In this document: one piece after another, positions 16,684-25,066 of the stretch
Position numbering within the stretch: the first letter of the stretch is position 1
Layout: each line of letters starts with the position of its first letter
Source of the DNA: Cyclobacterium lianum
Lineage (GTDB): Bacteria > Bacteroidota > Bacteroidia > Cytophagales > Cyclobacteriaceae
Assembly (NCBI RefSeq): GCF_900143075.1
Contig: NZ_FRCY01000022.1
Location: 1,629-65,628, forward strand
Direction of reading: 5' to 3'
Length of the DNA: 64,000 nucleotides
The notes under the pieces: generated by a model
What the model was told of the DNA's origin: nothing
The model's database searches: none
The model's input: the letters and a program-made list of their open reading frames with translations, nothing else
Translations under genes and position numbers: made by a program

Positions 16684-18585
16684 ATGCTGAAAATGACCGT
16701 CACAAAAAAATTCATCATTGATTTTGACAGTACTTTTACAAAGGTGGAGGCCCTGGATATATTGGGTGAAATAAGCCTGAAAGATGACCCCGAAAAACCG
16801 AAGAAACTTCAGGCCATTAAGGACATCACCGACCAGGGCATGGAAGGAAAACTTACCTTCAGGGAAAGCCTGGTGCAACGGCTGGAGATTTTGGATGCCA
16901 ATAAAGAGCAGATTGACGAACTCATTTCCGCATTAAAGCAGAAGGTTTCGGACTCATTTCAAAGAAATAAAGAATTTCTTAAAGAAAACGCCGAAGATAT
17001 TTTCATTATATCGAATGGTTTCAAGGATTTTGTGGTACCTATCGTTACGGAATATGGTATTAAGCCGGAAAATGTATTTGCCAATGAATTTGAATATGGC
17101 GCATCGGGAGAAATCACGGGATTCAATAAAGAAAATCCACTTTCGAAAAACAATGGCAAACCGGAGACCATCAGGAAGCTAAATTTAGAAGGCGATATTT
17201 ATGTGATCGGAGACGGATATACCGATTATGAAATCAAAGCATCGGGGGTTGCCAACAAATTTTACGCTTTCACCGAAAACGTACACCGGGCGAATGTATC
17301 TTCTAAAGCCGACCATATCGCTCCCAGTTTAGACGAAATCTTGTATGTCAATAAAATGAATAAGAAATTCTCTTATCCCAAGAGCAGGATCAATGTGTTG
17401 CTGCTGGAAAATGTGCATCCCATTGGCGTTGAGCTGATGAAGGAAGAAGGGTACAATGTAGAGGTGATTAGTTCTGCGCTATCTGAGGAGGAATTGGCAG
17501 AGAAAATCAAAAAGGTATCTGTGCTTGGCATTCGCTCCAAGACGCAGGTGACACAGCAAGTGCTTGCAAATGCCAACAGGCTGATAGCGATAGGTGCTTT
17601 CTGTATCGGCACCAATCAGATTGACCTAGAGACCTGCCAGGAAAAAGGCATCGCTGTGTTTAATGCTCCATTCAGCAATACCCGTTCTGTAGTGGAATTG
17701 GCTATAGCCGAAATCATCTTCCTGATGCGGAGGCTTACGGACAAAACCAGCAGCATGCACCAGGGGATTTGGGATAAAAGTGCATCCGGCAGTTTCGAAA
17801 TCAGAGGAAAAAAACTGGGAATAATCGGGTATGGAAACATTGGCTCCCAACTTTCGGTACTTGCAGAGAGCATGGGACTGGATGTATACTATTACGATGT
17901 GGTAGAGCGACTGGCACTGGGAAATGCTACTAAGGTGGATTCCCTGGACGAACTCCTCAGCACTTGTGATGTGATTACCCTCCACGTAGATGGGCGGAAG
18001 TCTAACGAAATGCTGATTGACCGGGAAAAACTCGGTTTAATGAAGAAGGGATCCTACCTGATCAACCTCAGCCGCGGTCATGTGGTGGACGTACCGGCAT
18101 TGAGAGATGCGCTGCAAAGTGGTCATCTGGCGGGCGCAAGCATTGATGTTTTTCCCAGTGAGCCCAAAAATAACTCTGAGCCGTTCGTATCAGAATTGAT
18201 CGGATTGCCCAATACCATCCTTACGCCGCACATTGGCGGAAGCACACTGGAAGCGCAGCAAAATATCGCCAGGTTTGTGCCTGGAAAAATCATTGAATAT
18301 ATCAACACAGGCAACACGTATAATAGCGTTAATTTCCCGAATATTCAGCTTCCCTTTCTTCAGGATGCTCACAGATTGATACACATTCACCTCAACGAAC
18401 CCGGAATCATGGCCAGGATCAACAAGGTTTTAGCAGACTATGAGATCAATATCGTGGGCCAGTACCTGAAAACCAATGAGAAAATCGGATATGTGATTAC
18501 CGATATTGACAAAGCCTACAGCAGCGAAGTAATCGACGAATTGAAGGCGATAAACGGCACGATTCGATTCAGGGTATTGTACTGA
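16684..18585 (+). CDS. serA: Phosphoserine phosphatase-phosphoglycerate dehydrogenase fusion (serine biosynthesis)
   Basis: 633 residues. The N-terminal ~225 residues are an HAD phosphatase of the SerB type: IIDFDST (D13, D15), IISNGFKDF, the motif III lysine in NNGKPETI, and VIGDGYTDYE. Residues ~235-550 are a D-3-phosphoglycerate dehydrogenase: substrate-binding RSKTQV, NAD-binding GIIGYGNIGSQ, and the His motif LTPHIGGST. A C-terminal ACT domain (about 560-633, LNEPGIMARINKVLADYEI) suggests feedback by serine. The fusion would supply the first and third steps of serine synthesis from 3-phosphoglycerate, leaving SerC elsewhere. ATG 16696 (629 aa) is an equally possible start and gives a more normal leader; longer upstream extensions are not protein-like. 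A strong terminator follows. Confidence 0.9.
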   Translation: MLKMTVTKKFIIDFDSTFTKVEALDILGEISLKDDPEKPKKLQAIKDITDQGMEGKLTFRESLVQRLEILDANKEQIDELISALKQKVSDSFQRNKEFLKENAEDIFIISNGFKDFVVPIVTEYGIKPENVFANEFEYGASGEITGFNKENPLSKNNGKPETIRKLNLEGDIYVIGDGYTDYEIKASGVANKFYAFTENVHRANVSSKADHIAPSLDEILYVNKMNKKFSYPKSRINVLLLENVHPIGVELMKEEGYNVEVISSALSEEELAEKIKKVSVLGIRSKTQVTQQVLANANRLIAIGAFCIGTNQIDLETCQEKGIAVFNAPFSNTRSVVELAIAEIIFLMRRLTDKTSSMHQGIWDKSASGSFEIRGKKLGIIGYGNIGSQLSVLAESMGLDVYYYDVVERLALGNATKVDSLDELLSTCDVITLHVDGRKSNEMLIDREKLGLMKKGSYLINLSRGHVVDVPALRDALQSGHLAGASIDVFPSEPKNNSEPFVSELIGLPNTILTPHIGGSTLEAQQNIARFVPGKIIEYINTGNTYNSVNFPNIQLPFLQDAHRLIHIHLNEPGIMARINKVLADYEINIVGQYLKTNEKIGYVITDIDKAYSSEVIDELKAINGTIRFRVLY

Positions 18586-18604
18586 TTTGCTTACGGGCTC
18601 ACGA

Positions 18605-18636
18605 GGGAGACGGAATGGTCTCCCTTTTTATTTTTT
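18605..18636 (+). terminator. Intrinsic terminator of the serA-type gene
   Basis: A 7-bp stem GGGAGAC/GTCTCCC (18605-18611 with 18618-18624), 6-nt loop, followed by TTTTTATTTTTT. It starts 20 nt after the stop codon. Confidence 0.85.
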
Positions 18637-18724
18637 GCGAACATTCCATTATATTTGGTTTCTTCAGCAGGCAGATTCAGTGAGGAACCTGAAATCTGGA
18701 CCAACTGGCGAAAACCTGATACCA

Positions 18725-19168
18725 ATGAAAGATTTTTTTGAAGATTTGTTGCTTTACGGACATGATTGCAACCAAAGGCTTTGGACCGCAATGATGGACA
18801 ACAGGGATAGCATTCCTGAGAGGTCCCTCAAATTATACAACCACCTGCTCAATGCCCATCAGATCTGGAACAACCGTATTGATCCCAGGGAACCGCTACC
18901 GGGCGTCTGGGACAGTCGGGCTGTGGAGGGGGAACTTGAAATTGCCCAAACCAATCATGCACACAGCCTGGCCATCCTGCAGACCTATGCTTTGGATAAA
19001 GTCATCCATTATAGTAATTCGAAAGGACAGAAGTTTACCAACCAGGTCCGGGATATCCTTTTTCACCTGATCAACCACAGCACCTATCACCGTGGCCAGA
19101 TTGCCGCAGATTTCAGACAACATGGCCTGAGTCCCCTGGTCACAGATTACATCGTATATAAAAGGTGA
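18725..19168 (+). CDS. DinB-family protein (putative metal-dependent hydrolase fold)
   Basis: 147 residues from ATG at 18725. An in-frame TTG at 18587 would run through the serA terminator and is rejected. Three histidines in the DinB arrangement are visible: LYGHDCNQ (helix 1), LLNAHQIWNNR, and HSTYHRGQI near the C-terminus, which form the metal site in this four-helix-bundle superfamily (DinB, YfiT, bacillithiol transferases). The substrate cannot be inferred; some members are thiol transferases. It appears monocistronic after the serA terminator. Confidence 0.85.
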   Translation: MKDFFEDLLLYGHDCNQRLWTAMMDNRDSIPERSLKLYNHLLNAHQIWNNRIDPREPLPGVWDSRAVEGELEIAQTNHAHSLAILQTYALDKVIHYSNSKGQKFTNQVRDILFHLINHSTYHRGQIAADFRQHGLSPLVTDYIVYKR

Positions 19169-19597
19169 TCACCAGTCAACAGACTGTATCAGGCCATCCG
19201 GATCCTTGTTGTTGGTCGACAGGAATGGAGGCAAGTGGCCTCAACATCATGTCGGCCTAAGCGGCGCACATTGTCACAGATCCATTTTTCTGATTCATCA
19301 TTGCATTAAAAAATAAAATAATTCAAATAATTTGATGACATTTTTGAAATGATATCGATGAAAATTTAGACTTGTTTCACGATAAAAAACGTCAATCAAC
19401 AAGTATTGTAATACCAGGACAGTTGCCGTCTGTCCGGTTTGGACTGCCAGAAAAGGGGGCAGCATTCTCAGGTAATAATCCGAATAAATGATCATAGTCA
19501 ATCAAATCAAAATGAATCGTAAAAAAATATTCAGGCTAAATCAGTAGATTTTTGGGATAAAAAACATTTATTTGTATATTTCTGTAATTTTAAAATC
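19169..19597. other. Intergenic region upstream of the ECF sigma operon
   Basis: 429 nt. No complete gene. On the minus strand a frame ending near 19168 reads like a gene tail (PPFLSTNNKDPDGLIQSVDW, stop) but has no intact start, so it may be a remnant. The last 50 nt hold the candidate promoter of the sigma factor gene. Confidence 0.4.
19551..19582 (+). promoter_or_regulatory. Candidate promoter of the sigma-CHAT operon
   Basis: TTTG (19551-19554), 20-nt spacer, TATATTTC (19575-19582; one mismatch to TAnnTTTG). The start of transcription would be near 19589, about 9 nt before the ATG. The form is that of the housekeeping sigma, so autoregulation by the encoded ECF factor is not evident from this alone. 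Confidence 0.45.
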
Positions 19598-20167
19598 ATG
19601 CAGCAATATACTTTTCAAAAGTTTACCCAGGAGGAAATACTGGAGGGCTTGAGGATCAATGACAGCAAAATTCTCGCATGGCTTTATCAGGACCAATTTC
19701 CAAAACTGGAAAAATTTGTCCTGGCAAATAATGGCGAACGGCAACAAGCGAAAGACATTTTCCAGGAAGCATTCATCGTCCTATGGAAAAATGTAAAATC
19801 CGGTAAATTCAAACCAGAAAACGGAACTGCAATACAGGGCTACCTGTATCAGGTAGCCAGGCACAAATGGCTCGATATCCTCCGTTCTTCCAGATATAAA
19901 AATACCGTAACGCTTGATACCTTTCAGGAGAGCCAAACGGACGAACATGAAGACAGAGAGTCTCGGATTATTGAAATGGAGACTGCATTCAGCGCTCTCG
20001 GAGACAATTGCAAAAAACTCCTTACACGGTTTTATTACAAAAAAGAATCCTTATCAGTAATTGCAGCAGCATTTGACTGGACCGAGGCTACGGCCCGAAA
20101 CAACAAGTACCGATGCATGCAGCGGCTGAAAGAAAAGATAAAAGGCAAGTTAAAAATCGAAGACTGA
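19598..20167 (+). CDS. ECF-type RNA polymerase sigma factor
   Basis: 189 residues. Region 2 (about 28-100) contains the core-binding and -10 recognition segment, with AKDIFQEAFIVLWKNV and YLYQVARHKWLDILR; region 4 (about 125-182) has an HTH, AFDWTEATARNNKYRCMQRL. There is no region 1.1 or 3, which defines the ECF group. It heads a three-gene unit: the next gene begins 1 nt after its stop and encodes a membrane protein in the anti-sigma position. The target promoter is unknown. The C-terminal helix lacks extra domains. Confidence 0.9.
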   Translation: MQQYTFQKFTQEEILEGLRINDSKILAWLYQDQFPKLEKFVLANNGERQQAKDIFQEAFIVLWKNVKSGKFKPENGTAIQGYLYQVARHKWLDILRSSRYKNTVTLDTFQESQTDEHEDRESRIIEMETAFSALGDNCKKLLTRFYYKKESLSVIAAAFDWTEATARNNKYRCMQRLKEKIKGKLKIED

Positions 20168-20168
20168 A

Positions 20169-20906
20169 TTGAATATACCCGAATCCATATCACAGGAAGA
20201 ATTTGAAAAAATCGAAAGGTACCTGTTGAATTCCATGGGAAAAGCAGAGCAAATTGCTTTCGAGCGGGAACTTGAAAAAGATAAGGACCTGACAAAAAAG
20301 GTAGGTGCAGTAAAAACCATGCTCCATGGAATCGAGGAAATCGCTTTCAGAGAGGAATTGAATGATCTCCATCAGGAATGGGTAAGGAAGCAGGGTAGGC
20401 AGAAAAAGCCTCCCGGCATTTGGCTCAGGTACGGCATTGCTGCATCCGTCCTGTTGATTGGAGGTTTTTTCTGCTGGTGGCTCTGGGTGAGACCGGATTT
20501 CAATGAACAGGTATTCGAAGCATTTTACGAAGCAGACCCGGGGCTGATCACCGCTATGGGCAGCACCGCCGCCTACGACTTCGACCGGGCAATGGTGGAT
20601 TACAAAACAGGAAATTATGAAGCGGCCATACGAAGATGGGAATCGCTGCAGGATGACAAACCCGGAAATGATACCCTGAATTATTTTCTGGGTGCTGCCT
20701 ATCTGGAAACGAAAAATTTAAGCTTTTCCCGCCACCATCTGCAAGAAGTGGCGGAGAGCGATGGAAGTGGCTTTAGGAGTGAGGCCTACTGGTATCTGGC
20801 CCTTTTAGATGTGCTGGAGCGGGACTACGAGAACGCATTGATCCATTTGGAAAAGTCTTCCCATCCCGGTAAGGACAAGCTTAAAAAAACCCTCCAGGAA
20901 CGATGA
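20169..20906 (+). CDS. Single-pass membrane TPR protein, putative anti-sigma factor
   Basis: 245 residues if it starts at the TTG (20169) just after the sigma stop; no ATG fits better (the next, at 20226 or later, would cut the helical N-terminus). Residues 1-80 are a charged helical cytoplasmic segment, EEFEKIERYLLNSMGKAEQ, of the kind seen in anti-sigma factors; one membrane helix follows (about 84-106, YGIAASVLLIGGFFCWW); then a periplasmic part with TPR-like helices (NYEAAIRRWESL, DTLNYFLGAAYLETKN, YWYLALLDVLERDYENALIHLEK). The position between an ECF sigma and a TPR-CHAT protein suggests that it sequesters the sigma at the membrane and receives a periplasmic signal. No ZAS zinc motif is seen, so the anti-sigma assignment is inference from context. 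Confidence 0.75.
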   Translation: MNIPESISQEEFEKIERYLLNSMGKAEQIAFERELEKDKDLTKKVGAVKTMLHGIEEIAFREELNDLHQEWVRKQGRQKKPPGIWLRYGIAASVLLIGGFFCWWLWVRPDFNEQVFEAFYEADPGLITAMGSTAAYDFDRAMVDYKTGNYEAAIRRWESLQDDKPGNDTLNYFLGAAYLETKNLSFSRHHLQEVAESDGSGFRSEAYWYLALLDVLERDYENALIHLEKSSHPGKDKLKKTLQER

Positions 20907-23900
20907 AATCACTCATTACTCTGTTCGGCTGCCTGGTTATCCTGCTGGAAGGTGCCATTGCCCAGGATATAGATGCCGAGCTCGCCGCTATCCAAAAAGC
21001 CCTTACCGAAGAAGATCTCTCTTTGGCGCAGGCACGATTAGATCAGGCGACAGCCTATTACCTTGCCCGCGAGGATTTTTTAAATTTAAGTTACTTCATC
21101 CCATTCGCCGGGACTATTGCAGAGGCCAGATTCGGACAGCAAAAGGGATTGGAGGCCGCCCGATACTGGCTGGACCGCATCGTCAAAGAAAGCGATGACC
21201 CCAGAGACCTGCGGCAGGCTTATCTCGAAATCCACACTTATTTTATCAAAGCGGGAAAACCGGCCCTGGCATATGAAGCCAATGAAACCGCATTGACTTA
21301 TACCTACCAGATTGCCGATCACCGGCCAGCAGAGTGGGCTTTGATCGAAAGCAACCTGGGAGTGATCGCAAACCAAATGGGTAACCCCGAAAAGGCCAGA
21401 AAGCACACCTTGAAAGCGAAAGAAGGCTACGAGCAGGATCCGGAAACCAGTCCGGTTAATTATTTTAACCTGCTCAATGACCTGGGGGCCAGATATTGGT
21501 TTTCCGCCATGTGGGATTCCGCTGAGTATTACTGGCTGGAAGGCATCGCCTACCTGGACAGGATGGAGCCCACCCCTACAAACCAGTATTACCGAAGGGC
21601 GATGATTGAAGGAAACCTTGGCGCCGTGTATGACGTCAAAGGAGAAGTTCAGGAAAGCATACGCAGGGTAAAGTCTTCCATTTCAAATACACAATATTTT
21701 ATTGACAATGCGCCGGATGACCCCAAAAGGGACCGGGCGTTCCTCTCGCTTTTTCATGGATCAATGAATCTCGCACTGGTTTATAAGAGTATCGGGAACT
21801 ACAGAGAAGCGCTGAGACTGCAGCTACACACCCTGAAAGCCAAAGAAGAACATTTTCCTGCCGGACACCCTGAGATAACAGAGAGCCTGATACAGGTAGG
21901 ACAAACGTACCGGTTTTTGGACGACCGTGAAGTAGCCAAAGACTATCTGTATAAAGCCTTGCGGATTATTCAGGAGGCCGACGGAGATTTTTTTATGCAG
22001 CAGGGTGACATACATTATACCCTTGCCCTGATTCAGGAGGATGAAAAGCTAATATCAGCAGCAAAAAACCATTACTTGCAAGCCAGACAGCTTTTCGAAA
22101 AGGCATATGATAAAAAATTCGATTTTGTATATATGGATTTTCTGAGCAATGCGGCTAATTTTTTTGCCGGCAACAACGAGCCCGATCTCGCGCTGGAATG
22201 GGCCCGGCAAGGCCTGGATTATATGGTTCAGGTAAATGGTGTTGAATCCATGCCTGGTTTTTTACAGACGCTCAATATGGGCCGGGTATACTTCCATCTC
22301 GGCGATTTTAGAAAAGCACAGGAGCAGGCAGAAAAAAGCCTGGAAATATTGGACAAACGGATGCAGCTATCCGCATCTGACATAGATGCTATAAGGATCA
22401 ATTATGACAAGCCACAATCGATCCTGCTGCAGGCACAATCAGAATATGCGCTGGAGAAAAACAGATCCATCACATTTCTTGAACGGACACTGGAACGATT
22501 ACTGGAGGCCATGACCATACTGGAAGAGAGGAAACGCTTCCTTTCTGAATCTGAGGACCGTACCATATTGATCGCCCAAAACCTGGATTTGATAAATTTT
22601 GTAAAAAAAATTCAACTGGAGCTATTCGAAAAAACCGGAGATGAGAGCTACCTTGACGGATTAATTTCAGTTCAGGAATCCAGTGTATTTAACCTTATCC
22701 GGACTCAACTGGATCTATACCAGGACATCAGATTTGCCGGACTACCAGCGGAAACGCAGGCGATGGAAGCTGAGCTCAGGCAAAATCTGAATGGGCTTCT
22801 CGAGGCAGGTGGCGACTTGAGCGAGTATCATGCACTCAGTTCAGACTGGCAGACCTTTCTGGAAAACCTGGAAAAAAATCACCCCGGGTATTTTAAGATG
22901 CGCTATGCCTCTTTCCCCGCCGATAGCATAAAACTCCCCCGGGAACTTCAGGTTGTACGTTACTTCTTTGTAGAAGAAAGGCTGAAAGCCCTGGTATTTG
23001 CTAACGGGAAAAGGAAGCTTTTTCATCTGGATTTCGACAAGAATCTGGTCAACAAACTTCAGGAAAACTGGACCAATATTCAGGAACTGGGCAAGATCAC
23101 TACTGCTTTGTATGATCAGCTCTGGAAGCCTCTGGCTTCACATCTTACTCAGGAGCAGATATTTATCGTGCCCGCTGGTGTACTTTTCAACCTCAATTTT
23201 GACCTACTCACCCCTCAACCACCGAAGGATTACAGAGGTTTTTCAGGTAACAGCTTATTGGCCAAACACAGCATCTCCTATCATTACAGCCTCTGGATGT
23301 TAACCGAACAAAAAACAAATCGCATCACCGCCAGGTATGTGGCCTTTGCGCCGGGATTTTTAGATACGATGAAGGAAAAGTACCTCAACTCGCTTGACGG
23401 AGACTCGCTTAACCTGGACCGCTCCTATCTATCCCTTTTGCCCCAACCCTTTGCCATCAACCTGATCGAACGGGTTGCGGATCATTTTAACGGAAAAACC
23501 TACCTCCGGGAGCAATCCACCCCTGAAGTTTTCAGGGAAAATGCAGGAAACCATAAGATCATCCATATCGCCTCCCATGCAGAGTCCAACAACATCAGCC
23601 CGGGGCTGTCCCGAATCATTTTAGCCAAAACAGGTAAGCCAGAAGAAGAAAATTCCATATACGCCTATGAGATTTACAATACAGACCTGAATGCGAATTT
23701 GACCATTCTCACTGCCTGCGAAACGGCCAAGCCTGTGTACAAACCTGGGGAAGGAATGATTTCACTTGCCCACGCCTTTCAGTATTCCGGATCTGAAAGC
23801 CTGCTGACTTCACTCTGGCGCATTGATGAAAAATCCAGTCTGGAAATTACCGATTACTTTTTGGCTCTCCTGGCAGAAGGCCTGCCAAAAGACAAGGCCC

Positions 23901-24109
23901 TTAAAGAGGCCAAGCTCAATTATCTTTCCCAGGCAAGCGGCCGAACGCTTTCTCCACAGTACTGGGCGGGCCTTGTTTTAATTGGATCCCCTGAACCAAT
24001 CGCTGAATTGGCGAATACAGAGAATCTGGTTATCTGGCTGATGGGTATCCTTGTACTCATACTGTTGAGCTTTTTGATTTTCTTTAAGAAAAAATCCCAT
24101 TTTAGTTGA
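20903..24109 (+). CDS. Exported, membrane-tethered TPR-CHAT (caspase-like) protein
   Basis: 1068 residues. An N-terminal signal peptide (about 1-20) is followed by many TPR-type helical repeats (about 60-560), a linker helix region, and a C-terminal CHAT domain (about 690-1025). The catalytic pair is present: His892 in HIASHAE and Cys939 in LTACETA, with later family motifs SLWRIDEKSS and YWAGLVLIGSP. A membrane helix (about 1043-1062) and a KKK tail end the protein, so the CHAT domain should sit in the periplasm, anchored to the inner membrane. It overlaps the preceding gene by 4 nt (ATGA), so the two are translated together. CHAT proteins are caspase relatives that act as proteases when a partner triggers them. 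Linkage to an ECF sigma and a TPR membrane protein suggests a proteolytic stress-signalling pathway. Its substrate is unknown. Confidence 0.9.
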   Translation: MKSLITLFGCLVILLEGAIAQDIDAELAAIQKALTEEDLSLAQARLDQATAYYLAREDFLNLSYFIPFAGTIAEARFGQQKGLEAARYWLDRIVKESDDPRDLRQAYLEIHTYFIKAGKPALAYEANETALTYTYQIADHRPAEWALIESNLGVIANQMGNPEKARKHTLKAKEGYEQDPETSPVNYFNLLNDLGARYWFSAMWDSAEYYWLEGIAYLDRMEPTPTNQYYRRAMIEGNLGAVYDVKGEVQESIRRVKSSISNTQYFIDNAPDDPKRDRAFLSLFHGSMNLALVYKSIGNYREALRLQLHTLKAKEEHFPAGHPEITESLIQVGQTYRFLDDREVAKDYLYKALRIIQEADGDFFMQQGDIHYTLALIQEDEKLISAAKNHYLQARQLFEKAYDKKFDFVYMDFLSNAANFFAGNNEPDLALEWARQGLDYMVQVNGVESMPGFLQTLNMGRVYFHLGDFRKAQEQAEKSLEILDKRMQLSASDIDAIRINYDKPQSILLQAQSEYALEKNRSITFLERTLERLLEAMTILEERKRFLSESEDRTILIAQNLDLINFVKKIQLELFEKTGDESYLDGLISVQESSVFNLIRTQLDLYQDIRFAGLPAETQAMEAELRQNLNGLLEAGGDLSEYHALSSDWQTFLENLEKNHPGYFKMRYASFPADSIKLPRELQVVRYFFVEERLKALVFANGKRKLFHLDFDKNLVNKLQENWTNIQELGKITTALYDQLWKPLASHLTQEQIFIVPAGVLFNLNFDLLTPQPPKDYRGFSGNSLLAKHSISYHYSLWMLTEQKTNRITARYVAFAPGFLDTMKEKYLNSLDGDSLNLDRSYLSLLPQPFAINLIERVADHFNGKTYLREQSTPEVFRENAGNHKIIHIASHAESNNISPGLSRIILAKTGKPEEENSIYAYEIYNTDLNANLTILTACETAKPVYKPGEGMISLAHAFQYSGSESLLTSLWRIDEKSSLEITDYFLALLAEGLPKDKALKEAKLNYLSQASGRTLSPQYWAGLVLIGSPEPIAELANTENLVIWLMGILVLILLSFLIFFKKKSHFS

Positions 24110-24316
24110 TACAGGCAGGCCATTAGAGAATTGTCGAATTTCATCCTCCTGGCCTTTAAAAAGATAATGATTGTTTTGTAGCGAATCGGGCATGTTTGCC
24201 TGAGCGATTCAAACTCTACAGCTGTGAGCAGTAGAGCGGAAAAAAAGGTAAAAAACAATTGCAGATTGATGACATTAATTTTTTTCACCGATGTAAGACT
24301 AAAAACACCATTTGAC

Positions 24317-24910
24317 ATGAAAAGATTACCAATTCTGCTGCCATTGATCCTTTTTACGGTTGTTTTTCAGGCTTGTAAGCAAGATGAAGACATGGTCCCG
24401 CAAAATTCCTTTACGATTTTTTATGACGGCGTTCCTTATACATTTACCAACGGTGTCATTTGGGATTATGGAACAGAAATTTACCGGCCCAGGCATTTTT
24501 CACATGCCTATCTGATACCCAACGAAAACGTATTCAGCCAGAGAAACAATTACAATATTCCTGCCGGTGATCCGCCACTTACCCTGTCTTTTTTTCTAAG
24601 CACTCCGGACAGTGATATCTTTAAATCAGGCACCTATGAATTTGTGGGAGAATTCAGGGATTGGGGAAGTACTGAAGCTTATGAAGCCTATTTGTCCGAT
24701 ATTGAAGATAAATATTTTATCTCAGATGTGGTGGTAGGTTTTGATGACAATGGCGATGCTTTGATAGAAGCAGAGGAAAAACATGGCATTACATCAGGAC
24801 AGGTAATCGTCACTGAGGATTATCTTGAATTTGATCTTAGCCTGACCAACGGAAGTAAGGTAACGGGCCAGGTGAGCCCCCGTTTTGCAAAATCCTTTCC
24901 TCCTTCCTGA
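24317..24910 (+). CDS. Lipoprotein of unknown function
   Basis: 197 residues from ATG 24317; 31 in-frame codons upstream from an ATG at 24224 would displace the signal peptide and are rejected. A lipobox, FQAC, follows a short hydrophobic segment (Cys about 20), so the mature protein is probably membrane-anchored. The mature part is rich in aromatic residues and beta-like (FTIFYDGVPYTFTNGV, TLSFFLSTPDSD, GQVIVTEDYLEFDLSL), like the small beta-sandwich lipoproteins common in this phylum. I do not recognise a named family. It is followed by a strong terminator, so it is likely transcribed alone or as the end of the CHAT operon (207-nt gap). Confidence 0.75.
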   Translation: MKRLPILLPLILFTVVFQACKQDEDMVPQNSFTIFYDGVPYTFTNGVIWDYGTEIYRPRHFSHAYLIPNENVFSQRNNYNIPAGDPPLTLSFFLSTPDSDIFKSGTYEFVGEFRDWGSTEAYEAYLSDIEDKYFISDVVVGFDDNGDALIEAEEKHGITSGQVIVTEDYLEFDLSLTNGSKVTGQVSPRFAKSFPPS

Positions 24911-24989
24911 TTTCGAAGGTCTCTACCTAAATACCACCAAATCAGGTTTGCCTGTTCCAAACTGATGTAAAAGTACCTAGAAAACAACC

Positions 24990-25015
24990 ACCGGATCAAA
25001 GTCCGGTTTTTTTTT
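24990..25015 (+). terminator. Intrinsic terminator after the lipoprotein gene
   Basis: ACCGGA/TCCGGT stem (24990-24995 with 25002-25007), 6-nt loop, then nine consecutive T residues. Confidence 0.85.
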
Positions 25016-25066
25016 GATGACAAGTACGTCCTTTTCCGATGTAAAGGAAAACAACTTAAAATCGCC

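Noticed and set aside
16389-16718. 109-codon minus-strand frame overlapping the start of serA
   Set aside because: It overlaps the serA N-terminus on the opposite strand and its composition is not protein-like.
18587-18724. Upstream TTG start for the DinB gene
   Set aside because: It would place coding sequence through the serA terminator hairpin, and the added residues do not belong to the DinB fold.
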